This document shows, in pieces, positions 1 to 5,755 of a DNA stretch of 7,593 bases; position 1 is the stretch's first letter, and every line of letters starts with the position of its first letter. Under the pieces are notes generated by a model. The model ran no database searches. It was given only the letters and a program-made list of their open reading frames with translations, and was not told where the DNA came from. This DNA comes from an uncultured Christensenellaceae bacterium (lineage in GTDB: Bacteria; Bacillota; Clostridia; Christensenellales; Christensenellaceae). Both the position numbers and the translations under genes were made by a program. Location: contig CAKSBK010000040.1 of the NCBI GenBank assembly GCA_934438035.1, forward strand, positions 1 through 7,593, written 5' to 3'.

Positions 1-189
1 GGGCTTATGTATGTTTTATCGGGATTTTTAATATTTTCCGTTAGAGAGGGAAAAGCGGGTAACCTTGTTTTGCTTTTGGAAGACGCTTTAATGGGAATAG
101 CCATAGGCGCGATAGTGGGCGTTATTTTCGGAAAGCTGCTTAAAAAAGAAAAAAATAGTAAAAAAACGAGAACGGGGCAAAATACTTAA
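1..189 (+). CDS. C-terminal part of a small integral membrane protein, 5' end outside the window
   Basis: The reading frame is open from base 1 (Gly-Leu-Met...), so this is probably the end of a gene that starts upstream and not an ORF beginning at the ATG at 7. The visible 62 residues hold one hydrophobic stretch at the very start, a short charged turn (REGKAGN), and a longer Leu/Ala/Gly/Ile-rich membrane segment with small-residue spacing (GIAIGAIVGVIFG). A Lys-rich cytoplasmic tail follows. The pattern resembles the end of the small four-helix clostridial membrane proteins grouped as TIGR04086, but that is a weak impression. The next gene starts 20 bases after the stop with a strong SD, so the two are probably co-transcribed. 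No catalytic motif is visible and function is unknown. Confidence 0.55.
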   Translation, partial: GLMYVLSGFLIFSVREGKAGNLVLLLEDALMGIAIGAIVGVIFGKLLKKEKNSKKTRTGQNT

Positions 190-209
190 AAACAAGGAGG
201 TATTTTGCA

Positions 210-653
210 ATGAATAGAGAAGAACAGTCAAGACAGATTTGCCACGAGGTAATAAAAGCCGCACAGATGGGAATAGATTCCATAGACGAGCTTTTAAAGG
301 TGACGGAGGATAAGGATTTTATAAAAGAGCTTATCGATACTCAAAATATATATAAGGAAGCGGCGCATGAAACGAACGCTCTTCTTTTGGAGTTTGAGGG
401 AATACCGAGGGAGCTTTCCGCGGGGATAAGGATTGAGACGTGGACGGCGGTCAGGATAAAAACCCTGGGAGGCGCGTCAAGCGAAAAGCTCTCGGAGCTC
501 ATTTTAAAGGGAATGGATATGGCGGATAAGGAGCTCTCGGAAATTAAAAAAACTTACCCTGAGGCGGACGAAAAGGCATATGCGCTTTTGCAGAAGTTTT
601 TGAGACTGCAGAAAGCCGAGAGGGTAAAATATGAAAAGAGGGCTTGTAAATAA
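210..653 (+). CDS. Conserved hypothetical all-helical protein, possibly ferritin-like four-helix fold
   Basis: This is a 147-residue soluble protein with no signal peptide or membrane segment. Its start is fixed by an AAGGAGG site at 194-200, nine bases before the ATG. The sequence reads as four amphipathic helices, roughly residues 3-31, 34-62, 90-115 and 118-145, separated by short turns. The central part has the pattern W78...T85...S90-S91-EKLSELILKGMDM. This resembles a family of about 145-residue proteins common in Clostridia that are predicted as ferritin-like bundles (near DUF2383). That family link is from memory of sequence pattern, not a search. Only one ExxH (E50, H53) is present, so a complete di-iron site of the ferritin type is not evident. 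Function is unknown. Its stop codon overlaps the 5' edge of the terminator that follows. Confidence 0.8.
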   Translation: MNREEQSRQICHEVIKAAQMGIDSIDELLKVTEDKDFIKELIDTQNIYKEAAHETNALLLEFEGIPRELSAGIRIETWTAVRIKTLGGASSEKLSELILKGMDMADKELSEIKKTYPEADEKAYALLQKFLRLQKAERVKYEKRACK

Positions 654-680
654 AAAGCGCCGCATTAGGGCGCTTTTTTT
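652..680. terminator. Bidirectional intrinsic terminator after the helical-bundle gene
   Basis: A perfect GCGCC/GGCGC stem (657-661 with 669-673), extended by five A-T pairs (652-656 with 674-678), surrounds a 7-base loop. Seven T follow on the plus strand (674-680) and five T followed by ATTT on the minus strand, so it can stop transcription from both sides. The stop codon of the preceding gene (651-653) lies partly inside it. Confidence 0.9.
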
Positions 681-1144
681 ATGCCTGATTTTGTGCGACA
701 GCCGTGTGAAAGGAAGGCTTTGACGGCGAGAAAAACTCCTAATGTGATAAAGTAAAGAAGCCTGCCTGCGTAACAACGCATTTGGAGAAAACATAAATAA
801 GGCGGCGGTAAACAGTTTAGAGAATAGAAAGCGAAACAGCGTGTGCCGTATAGTATTTTCGCAAGAATACGAAAGCAGTCCGATGATGTTTGAAAATACA
901 TAAAATTTGTATACGAAAGCCGAGAATTTTGGCGCAGGGTATATTATGCGGATGCGGCGGGAAAATTACATAGCGAATAAAAATAAAAGCAGATATTAGT
1001 ACGGTCTTTTAAGGGCGGAAGATAGCAAATGCACGCTGTTAGGCGTTTTAATGTGCGCATGTATACAGCCGGCGGCATGAAATCCATATTGAAGAGCTCC
1101 TTTGCGGGCGATGCTTTTACCGATTTACGCAGCTTTTGCGCAAT
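681..1144. other. Gene-free stretch between two convergent terminators
   Basis: About 460 bases lie between the terminator of the rightward gene and the terminator of the leftward transporter gene. No reading frame has both an SD and a plausible protein. The longest leftward frame (901 to 665) has no SD and an odd Cys-rich composition, and it runs into the terminator. A 10-base direct repeat ATACGAAAGC occurs at 867-876 and 911-920, and a small imperfect hairpin surrounds TTTCGCAAGAATACGAAA near 857-874. I see no tRNA, rRNA, insertion-sequence ends or CRISPR. It may be a decayed gene or an untranslated RNA, but nothing here decides it. Confidence 0.6.
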
Positions 1145-1173
1145 AAAAAAGCGTGCGTTTTTGCGCGCGCTTT
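1145..1173 (-). terminator. Intrinsic terminator of the EamA transporter gene
   Basis: Read on the minus strand, a 10-bp stem AAAGCGCGCG / CGCACGCTTT (one G-T wobble) with a 6-base loop ends in a run of six T. It begins 9 bases after the stop of the transporter gene, which is where a leftward transcript should end. Confidence 0.88.
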
Positions 1174-1182
1174 AATCAGCCT

Positions 1183-2100
1183 TTAAACGTTTTCGGGTTT
1201 TCTTTCGGAAAGTATAAATACGGTTGCGAGTATCATTACAAACGCCGCTATATCAAGCGGCGCAAAGGCGGTTTTAAGCCAGATCGCCGCAAAAACAGCC
1301 GCAGAAACGGGCTCTACGCTGGAAATAAGGCTAGCCTTAACGGGGCCTATCATTCCCACGCCCTGCAAATAAAAGGTATAGGCTATAACCGTGCCTATAA
1401 TAATTATCGCTAAAAGGGCGAGTATGCCGGAGGCGTCTAAATCAACGTTTTCTTTAAAGCTCCCCGTAACGGTTCCGAGAACTATTCCGCCTATGAGCAT
1501 TCCGTAGCCCGTAACGACTCCCGCACCGTATTCTCCTACGATTTTTTCAGAAAGAAGAGTATACAGGCTTACGCCTAACGCCGCAAGAAGGCCGAATAAA
1601 AGCCCCTCTTTGGTTATTACGAGCGAGCTTAAATTGCCGTGGGTAGCCAAAAGGAATGTTCCCGCAAGAGCTAAGACTATCGCTATAGCTTCTTTTAGAC
1701 GGGGCGGGCGCTTTTGTCTTATGCAGACGGTGAACGTTATAAATATAGGCCCCAAAGACTGAAGAACCGTTGCCGTTCCCGCATTTGAATACGATATGGC
1801 TGTCATATAAGCATATTGGCAGAACATAAGTCCGAAAACGGAAAAAAGCACGAGCCTTAATATATCCTTGGGCTTTTTAAATATGGAAAGCATCCGCTTT
1901 TTGTATTTGATAAAGCCGAATATTATGAGGATAATTCCCGCAAATAACATTCTTGCGGAGGAAAGCCATGCGGAGGGAACGTTGTAGTTCTGAAAAAGAA
2001 ATTGCCCGCATGCTCCGGAAAATCCCCAGCTTATGCCGCCGATTACGGTAAAAAGTATTCCTGCCTGCGCGAATTTTGTTTTTTTAGCTGTTTTATTCAT
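1183..2100 (-). CDS. EamA/DMT-family membrane transporter (RhaT/YdcZ-like permease)
   Basis: A 305-residue protein with ten predicted membrane segments arranged as two repeated EamA domains (about residues 14-152 and 165-297), the standard length and layout of the drug/metabolite transporter superfamily. Family marks include GGISWGFSGACGQ at 21-33, the AISYSNAGTATVLQSLGPIF stretch at 101-120, and SVEPVSAAVFAAIWL at 261-275. The acidic residue that often follows the last of these is Lys276 here. The family moves amino acids, sugars, nucleotide sugars or drugs, and the substrate cannot be read from sequence. The ATG at 2100 is the only initiation codon before the conserved first helix. The gene lies 41 bases after the hydrolase gene, but a terminator occupies that gap and abuts the ATG. 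Expression therefore probably depends on read-through or an unseen promoter. Confidence 0.92.
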   Translation of the reverse strand: MNKTAKKTKFAQAGILFTVIGGISWGFSGACGQFLFQNYNVPSAWLSSARMLFAGIILIIFGFIKYKKRMLSIFKKPKDILRLVLFSVFGLMFCQYAYMTAISYSNAGTATVLQSLGPIFITFTVCIRQKRPPRLKEAIAIVLALAGTFLLATHGNLSSLVITKEGLLFGLLAALGVSLYTLLSEKIVGEYGAGVVTGYGMLIGGIVLGTVTGSFKENVDLDASGILALLAIIIIGTVIAYTFYLQGVGMIGPVKASLISSVEPVSAAVFAAIWLKTAFAPLDIAAFVMILATVFILSERKPENV

Positions 2101-2121
2101 AAAAAAACCGCCCGGAGGCGG
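2101..2121 (-). terminator. Intrinsic terminator abutting the eamA start codon
   Basis: On the minus strand, CCGCC (2121-2117), loop TCCG (2116-2113) and GGCGG (2112-2108) are followed by seven T (2107-2101). The next base is the A of the transporter's ATG. The loop closed by C and G is a C(UNCG)G tetraloop, an exceptionally stable class in RNA. It is placed to end the transcript of the upstream hydrolase gene, leaving read-through for the transporter. Confidence 0.85.
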
Positions 2122-2123
2122 CG

Positions 2124-2129
2124 CTCCTT
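2124..2129 (-). promoter_or_regulatory. Shine-Dalgarno site separated from the eamA ATG by a hairpin
   Basis: AAGGAG on the minus strand is the only good SD before the transporter ATG, but it lies 23 bases away, too far for normal use. If the hairpin at 2108-2121 is folded, only two bases before it and seven after it remain as spacer. That gives an effective distance of nine, which is close to ideal. This is geometry seen in the sequence; ribosome bypass of the hairpin is inference. Confidence 0.55.
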
Positions 2130-2141
2130 ATATAAATGTTT

Positions 2142-3473
2142 TTAAGAGGTAAAGAACCTCTTTCCGAATTTGAAATGGCTTGTCCAATAGGTGGAGCTCC
2201 ATATGTTATATGCAATACGGATTTTGCCCTGCGCGGAGGAGGCGTCTATCATGCTGCCGTTTCCGAGATATATTCCGACGTGACCGTCAAAGCAGAGTAT
2301 ATCGCCCGGCTGAAGATCCGCCTTTGAGACGGTGGGGTAAGAGGTCGCCTGCCAGCCGTAAGAGGTGTGATAATAAAAATTATAACCCATATCGTATCTC
2401 AATACGTAATATATAAAGCCGGAGCAGTCAAACGTATCGGGTCCTTTTCCGCCGAGAACATAGGGCATGCCGAGGTGCGTTTTGGCATATGCGATAAATT
2501 CCGCCGCTTTTGCGGAGTTTATCGGAGGCAGATTATCGCTTGACGGCGTTTGCGTCTTAGACGGCGTCTGCGTTTTAGAAGGCGTTTGAGTTTTAGACGG
2601 CGTTTGTGTTTTAGAGGGCGTTTGAGTTTTAGAGGGCGCCTGCGTTTTTATAGGCTTTGTTGTTTTTGCGGGAACGGCGTTTTGAGAATAAAGCGCCTCT
2701 CTTGTTGCGCTTCCTACTTGTCCGTCTGCGGTAAGCCCGTTGTTTTTTTGGAAGGCTTTTACGGCGGTATCCGTGTCCGTTCCAAAATAACCTGTTACGG
2801 AGGAAAGATAGCCAAGCTCCTTAAGTCTTTTTTGAATTTCCGTTACGTCCGTTCCGCTTACGCCCTTTGAAACCTGATATTTTCCTGCGGAGGAATCAAA
2901 CAGCTTTTTTATAAGCTCTTCGGAGCATGCTCCGTTAGGAGAGAGATTGTTTCTGTATTGGAAAAGCTGCACGGCGTAAGCCGTCTGCGTGCCGTAATAG
3001 TTTGTGGGCTCGTCGTTTTGAAGATAGCTTAAATCCATAAGACGCTGCTGCAAAGCGGTTACGGCGTCCGCCTTTACGCCGGGCTTTAACGCGCACAGAA
3101 CGGAAAGGGGGTAGCCCCCGTATGTCGGCTCGGAAACGGTTGTTTGCGGCTCCGGAGTAGAAGAGGGCAAAAGCTCATCCGTTGCGGTGGGGGCGGGGTC
3201 GTCGTAAGAAATATAAGCGAAATTATCGGGCATAAGAGAGATGCCGGTTTCGTCAAGCACCGTGCCTATTTGAGAAAGCTCTTTGTCGGAAAGAAAAAGA
3301 GCGTTGTCTTCCTCTTTAATTTCACCTTTGCCGTCGGGAATGTTTTCATCGGTGATTGCGGTGCTCTCTGCGAGTACAACCGTTCCTATTGCGGCTATAA
3401 AGCAAAACGCAGCCGCAAGTATTGCGGTTATTACCTTTAGCTTATGATCGTGGTTGCTCTGTGAGTTTTTCAA
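2142..3473 (-). CDS. Secreted NlpC/P60 (C40) endopeptidase with two peptidoglycan-binding domains
   Basis: A 443-residue exported cell-wall hydrolase. An N-terminal signal sequence or membrane anchor (hydrophobic core about 13-35, ending TVVLAES) is followed by an acidic and Ser/Thr/Pro-rich region to about 117. Two PG_binding_1 modules follow (about 128-192 and 203-262, each with the LQxRLxxLxY...YG..T..AV..FQ pattern). Next come a Pro/Thr/Lys linker built of SKTQTP repeats (281-310) and a C-terminal NlpC/P60 domain (about 322-440). Cys350 in DCSGF and His398 in GHVGIY are the expected catalytic pair. The usual third His (as in VHAS) is Asp410 here (MIDASS). The family cleaves stem peptides, usually D-Glu to the diamino acid. 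The start codon is TTG at 3473-3471, supported by AGAGGT six bases upstream; no ATG occurs before residue 81. It lies 27 bases after the ligase gene, suggesting co-transcription. Confidence 0.93.
   Translation of the reverse strand: MKNSQSNHDHKLKVITAILAAAFCFIAAIGTVVLAESTAITDENIPDGKGEIKEEDNALFLSDKELSQIGTVLDETGISLMPDNFAYISYDDPAPTATDELLPSSTPEPQTTVSEPTYGGYPLSVLCALKPGVKADAVTALQQRLMDLSYLQNDEPTNYYGTQTAYAVQLFQYRNNLSPNGACSEELIKKLFDSSAGKYQVSKGVSGTDVTEIQKRLKELGYLSSVTGYFGTDTDTAVKAFQKNNGLTADGQVGSATREALYSQNAVPAKTTKPIKTQAPSKTQTPSKTQTPSKTQTPSKTQTPSKTQTPSSDNLPPINSAKAAEFIAYAKTHLGMPYVLGGKGPDTFDCSGFIYYVLRYDMGYNFYYHTSYGWQATSYPTVSKADLQPGDILCFDGHVGIYLGNGSMIDASSAQGKIRIAYNIWSSTYWTSHFKFGKRFFTS
2144..2162 (-). repeat. 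Inverted repeat at the end of the hydrolase gene
   Basis: A perfect 7-bp inverted repeat (AAGAGGT / ACCTCTT, 5-base loop) spans the last codons and the stop of the NlpC/P60 gene. It is followed on the minus strand by AAAAACA, not a T run, so it is not itself a terminator. It sits just upstream of the true terminator and may protect the 3' end of the message or arise from the codons alone. Confidence 0.5.
2542..2649 (-). repeat. In-frame 18-bp tandem repeat encoding SKTQTP, five units plus a degenerate sixth
   Basis: Five full 18-base units (2542-2559, 2560-2577, 2578-2595, 2596-2613, 2614-2631) encode identical SKTQTP hexapeptides, and a diverged unit at 2632-2649 encodes the neighbouring KTQAP. 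Units differ mostly at synonymous positions, so the peptide is conserved while the DNA has drifted. It forms a flexible linker between the wall-binding modules and the catalytic domain. Copy number may vary between strains. Confidence 0.9.
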
Positions 3474-3479
3474 AATGCT

Positions 3480-3485
3480 ACCTCT
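3480..3485 (-). promoter_or_regulatory. Ribosome binding site that fixes a TTG start for the hydrolase
   Basis: AGAGGT on the minus strand, six bases before TTG (3473-3471). It is the only SD-like site at proper spacing before the signal sequence, and there is no in-frame ATG upstream of the hydrophobic segment. Confidence 0.75.
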
Positions 3486-3500
3486 GAAATAATATTGTTT

Positions 3501-5489
3501 TTATTTTCCCTCATACAGACGTTCGTAAACCATCTGCGCGGTTTCGTAAACGTTTACCGCTTTTGTTATGTCGCTGTCCGGGACGGTGAGCTTGTATTTA
3601 TCCTCAAGCTGAGTTATAACGCCTATAACGCAAAGACTGTCTCCGCCGAGATCTGTTACAAAGTGTGAGAAATCTCCGATTTGTTCTTTGGGAAGGACGA
3701 GCACGTCCGCAAAGATGTTTCGCACCTCTTCTTTGATTTCCAAAAAACGAGGGTCGGTGTTTTCTTCAAATTCGTCTGCGGCAGCCGCGCCGTCTTTTCC
3801 TGAGAGGCATTTTTTTGCAAGGTCTAAAACAAGGCACTTAAAGCTTCCGTTTTCAAGGAGCTTTTTTAAAGCCTGCCTTTTAACCTTTATTCCGTTTGCA
3901 ACGGGGAGGGGCTGTTCGGCTATAAACACATGTCTTACCTGCTTATAAATGGGCAGAGTAAGGTTGATTTCGTTTATTTTATCGGCAAGAAGAGCGGCGC
4001 TTTTTTCGTTCTTTTCGTTTAGATCAAGAACAAGAGAAATTTCTTCATATGCCTTATCGGTGTTAAGGCCGAGCGCGCAGAGCATATTGACTCCGGGGAG
4101 ATTTAAAAAGCTGTCTTCCAGCTCGTCGGGGTAAATGTTTTCTCCGGATTCGTTTATGATTACGTCTTTAAGTCTGCCTTCAATATACAGCCTGCCGTCC
4201 TTAAGCCTTGCAAAGTCTCCCGTTTTATACCATTCGTCCGTTCTCGGAACATATTTTCCCGCAATCATTCTGCCGGAAAAAATGGATTTTCCGCATATCA
4301 TAAGCTCGCCGTCCTTGGATATCTGATATTTACAGGAGGAAAAAGGACTGCCTACGCTGCCGTCAAGGCGGTCTTTAAGTCCTCCGGAAAGATCGACGGA
4401 GGTTATTCCTGCTTCCGTCATTCCGAAGCCGTTATGTAAGGGGTAGCCTATTGCGGTTAACGTTTTAAGCGTTTCGGGGATAATATGGCCGCCGCCGCTT
4501 ATAAGGAAACGTATATCCGTGCCCAAAAGATTCTGATGAACGGAAGAGAAGAGCTTTGCGACTGTTTTTCTTCTTTTTTCGCCTTTTTTGCCGCTTTTAT
4601 CCTGATGCTTTAAGCTGCGCTCAATGCCTTTAGAGAGCTTTGCCTTTGTTTTTTCGTCCGCCATCGCCATTTTTCTCGTAATTCCCTGAGCGATGTTGTT
4701 CCAAACAAGAGGCACGGCGAAAAAGTGCGTTACGTGATGAAGCCTTGCGGTTTCAAGAATGGTTTTGGGATCCTTGTCTTTTAAGTAAACCATGGTTTTG
4801 CCGAAAAACGTAAACCACATATATACCGCCATAAAGCCGAAAATATGATGAAGCGGAAGAAGCATGAGCTGCTTTAAGCTTCCGTCTTTATAGTCGTACA
4901 TTATAGAGCCGGTTTCGTCGCTTTCAAAAATATGGTAAGTGGACAAAATTTGTTCGCAGAAGGCTTTTTCATCGTATACGAAAATTTTGGAGGTGCCTGT
5001 TGTGCCCGACGTGCAAAGCGCGGTGTATTTGCCCCAAACCGGTTTAAAGTTTTCCGGTGCGATTTTGTTTAATATTTCCTCGGGAGATATTTTTTTAACG
5101 TCGTATTCCGCAGGGTCGGAGGTGATTATTGCTGCGGCGCCCGCTTCGTTTAAGAGGTGAGCAGAAATCTGCGGCGGGGCGGAAACGTCAAGCAAAAGCG
5201 GGTTGTTGCCGCTCATGAGAATCGCCCAATATACGGCGGGCCAATCCGGGCCGTTTTCCAGCTTTATTCCTATAAAAGAGCCCTCTGCTTTAATCTCGTT
5301 TTTTAAAGCGGCGGCGCAGGCAATATATCTTGAGGTTTCTTCTTCATAAGAAAGAAGCGTAACGCCGCCCTCGGGCGTGGAATATTCGGCGCATATTCTT
5401 TCTTTATAGCTCTGCATTATTTTAAAAATCTGCTCGTATGTTTTGTTGCTCGCAAGTATATCCAGCGAGCGCTTGCATTCTTTTATCAT
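3501..5489 (-). CDS. Acyl-AMP ligase (AMP-binding) fused to a C-terminal acyl carrier domain
   Basis: A 662-residue two-part enzyme. Residues about 10-545 form an ANL-type adenylating domain. Motifs are the P-loop TSGTTGTSK at 160-168, PLHHIFG at 212-218, HNGFGMTEAG at 352-361, YKTGD at 421-425, and GRLKD at 438-442. A C-terminal lobe ends at LPVANGIKVKR (528-538), where Lys535 is the likely catalytic lysine. The PLHHIFG form and a basic insertion at about 271-318 resemble fatty-acyl ligases more than amino-acid ones. Residues about 583-658 are a carrier domain with DLGGDSL, where Ser618 would take phosphopantetheine. The protein should activate an acid with ATP and load it onto its own carrier. 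No signal peptide or thioesterase is present. The ATG is preceded by AGAGGA (close) and AAGGAG (13 bases away). It heads the leftward gene group; the acyl acceptor and substrate are unknown. Confidence 0.9.
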   Translation of the reverse strand: MIKECKRSLDILASNKTYEQIFKIMQSYKERICAEYSTPEGGVTLLSYEEETSRYIACAAALKNEIKAEGSFIGIKLENGPDWPAVYWAILMSGNNPLLLDVSAPPQISAHLLNEAGAAAIITSDPAEYDVKKISPEEILNKIAPENFKPVWGKYTALCTSGTTGTSKIFVYDEKAFCEQILSTYHIFESDETGSIMYDYKDGSLKQLMLLPLHHIFGFMAVYMWFTFFGKTMVYLKDKDPKTILETARLHHVTHFFAVPLVWNNIAQGITRKMAMADEKTKAKLSKGIERSLKHQDKSGKKGEKRRKTVAKLFSSVHQNLLGTDIRFLISGGGHIIPETLKTLTAIGYPLHNGFGMTEAGITSVDLSGGLKDRLDGSVGSPFSSCKYQISKDGELMICGKSIFSGRMIAGKYVPRTDEWYKTGDFARLKDGRLYIEGRLKDVIINESGENIYPDELEDSFLNLPGVNMLCALGLNTDKAYEEISLVLDLNEKNEKSAALLADKINEINLTLPIYKQVRHVFIAEQPLPVANGIKVKRQALKKLLENGSFKCLVLDLAKKCLSGKDGAAAADEFEENTDPRFLEIKEEVRNIFADVLVLPKEQIGDFSHFVTDLGGDSLCVIGVITQLEDKYKLTVPDSDITKAVNVYETAQMVYERLYEGK

Positions 5490-5755
5490 AATCCTCTAAA
5501 AACTCCTTTGTAATAAACAAAAAATAAAAAAATTAATACATATAAATTCTAACACCTAAGGTATAAAAATACAATAAGCAGAGTTTGTACAAATTGTAAA
5601 CCATGCTGCAAAAACGAAAGAAAAAAATATAAATAGAAAGTCGTTTTTTTCAAACGATAGAAAAAGAAAGTAAAAGAAAATAATAATTGACATTTCGAAA
5701 AAAAAATAATACAATGTAATTAAACGATTTTAAGATAAATGCGGGTGGTGATTAC
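5490..5755. promoter_or_regulatory. AT-rich divergent control region with small palindromes
   Basis: This 266-base stretch separates the leftward ligase gene from the rightward aldolase gene and must hold the start signals of both. It contains palindromes ACCT-A-AGGT at 5554-5562 and TTTGTACAAA at 5584-5593, and a dyad TCGTTT / AAACGA (5-base spacer) at 5641-5657. Their spacing suggests candidate operators, with the first two nearer the ligase. I found a clear promoter only for the rightward direction. For the leftward one there are A/T-rich -10-like hexamers but no convincing -35 partner. Confidence 0.5.
5687..5715 (+). promoter_or_regulatory. Sigma-A type promoter for the aldolase genes
   Basis: A perfect -35 TTGACA (5687-5692), a 17-base spacer and -10 TACAAT (5710-5715, five of six consensus). 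Transcription should start near 5722, leaving a leader of about 34 bases before the ATG at 5756. The 8-bp palindrome TTTCGAAA (5693-5700) begins directly after the -35 and could be a regulator contact or simple A/T bias. Confidence 0.85.

Noticed and set aside
504..794. 96-residue leftward reading frame
   Set aside because: Overlaps the well-supported rightward gene antisense and crosses the terminator; basic, low-complexity composition typical of a shadow frame.
665..901. 78-residue leftward reading frame with a hydrophobic segment
   Set aside because: No SD before its ATG, unusual Cys-rich composition, and its end runs through the terminator stem; no recognisable family.
1077..1175. 32-residue rightward frame beginning MKSILKSS
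   Set aside because: No SD, and it ends inside the transporter's terminator hairpin.
2129..2134. TATATA as a possible -10 for a private eamA promoter
   Set aside because: No acceptable -35 at 16-18 bases upstream, and the predicted start would fall after the SD.
2542..2649. Short regular repeats that could suggest CRISPR
   Set aside because: 18-base units are contiguous without spacers and keep the reading frame of a coding linker.
2550..2870. Arg-rich rightward frame (repeated RRRL/RGRL)
   Set aside because: It is the antisense reading of the SKTQTP repeat in the hydrolase gene; no SD and no independent support.
3688..5160. Several Ser/Phe-rich rightward frames across the ligase gene
   Set aside because: All are antisense to a gene with complete family motifs; no SD sites.
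5649..5731. AAACGAT motifs resembling the core of catabolite-repression (cre) sites
   Set aside because: They match only the AANCGNT core and miss the flanking TG and CA of the consensus; expected by chance in such A/T-rich DNA.
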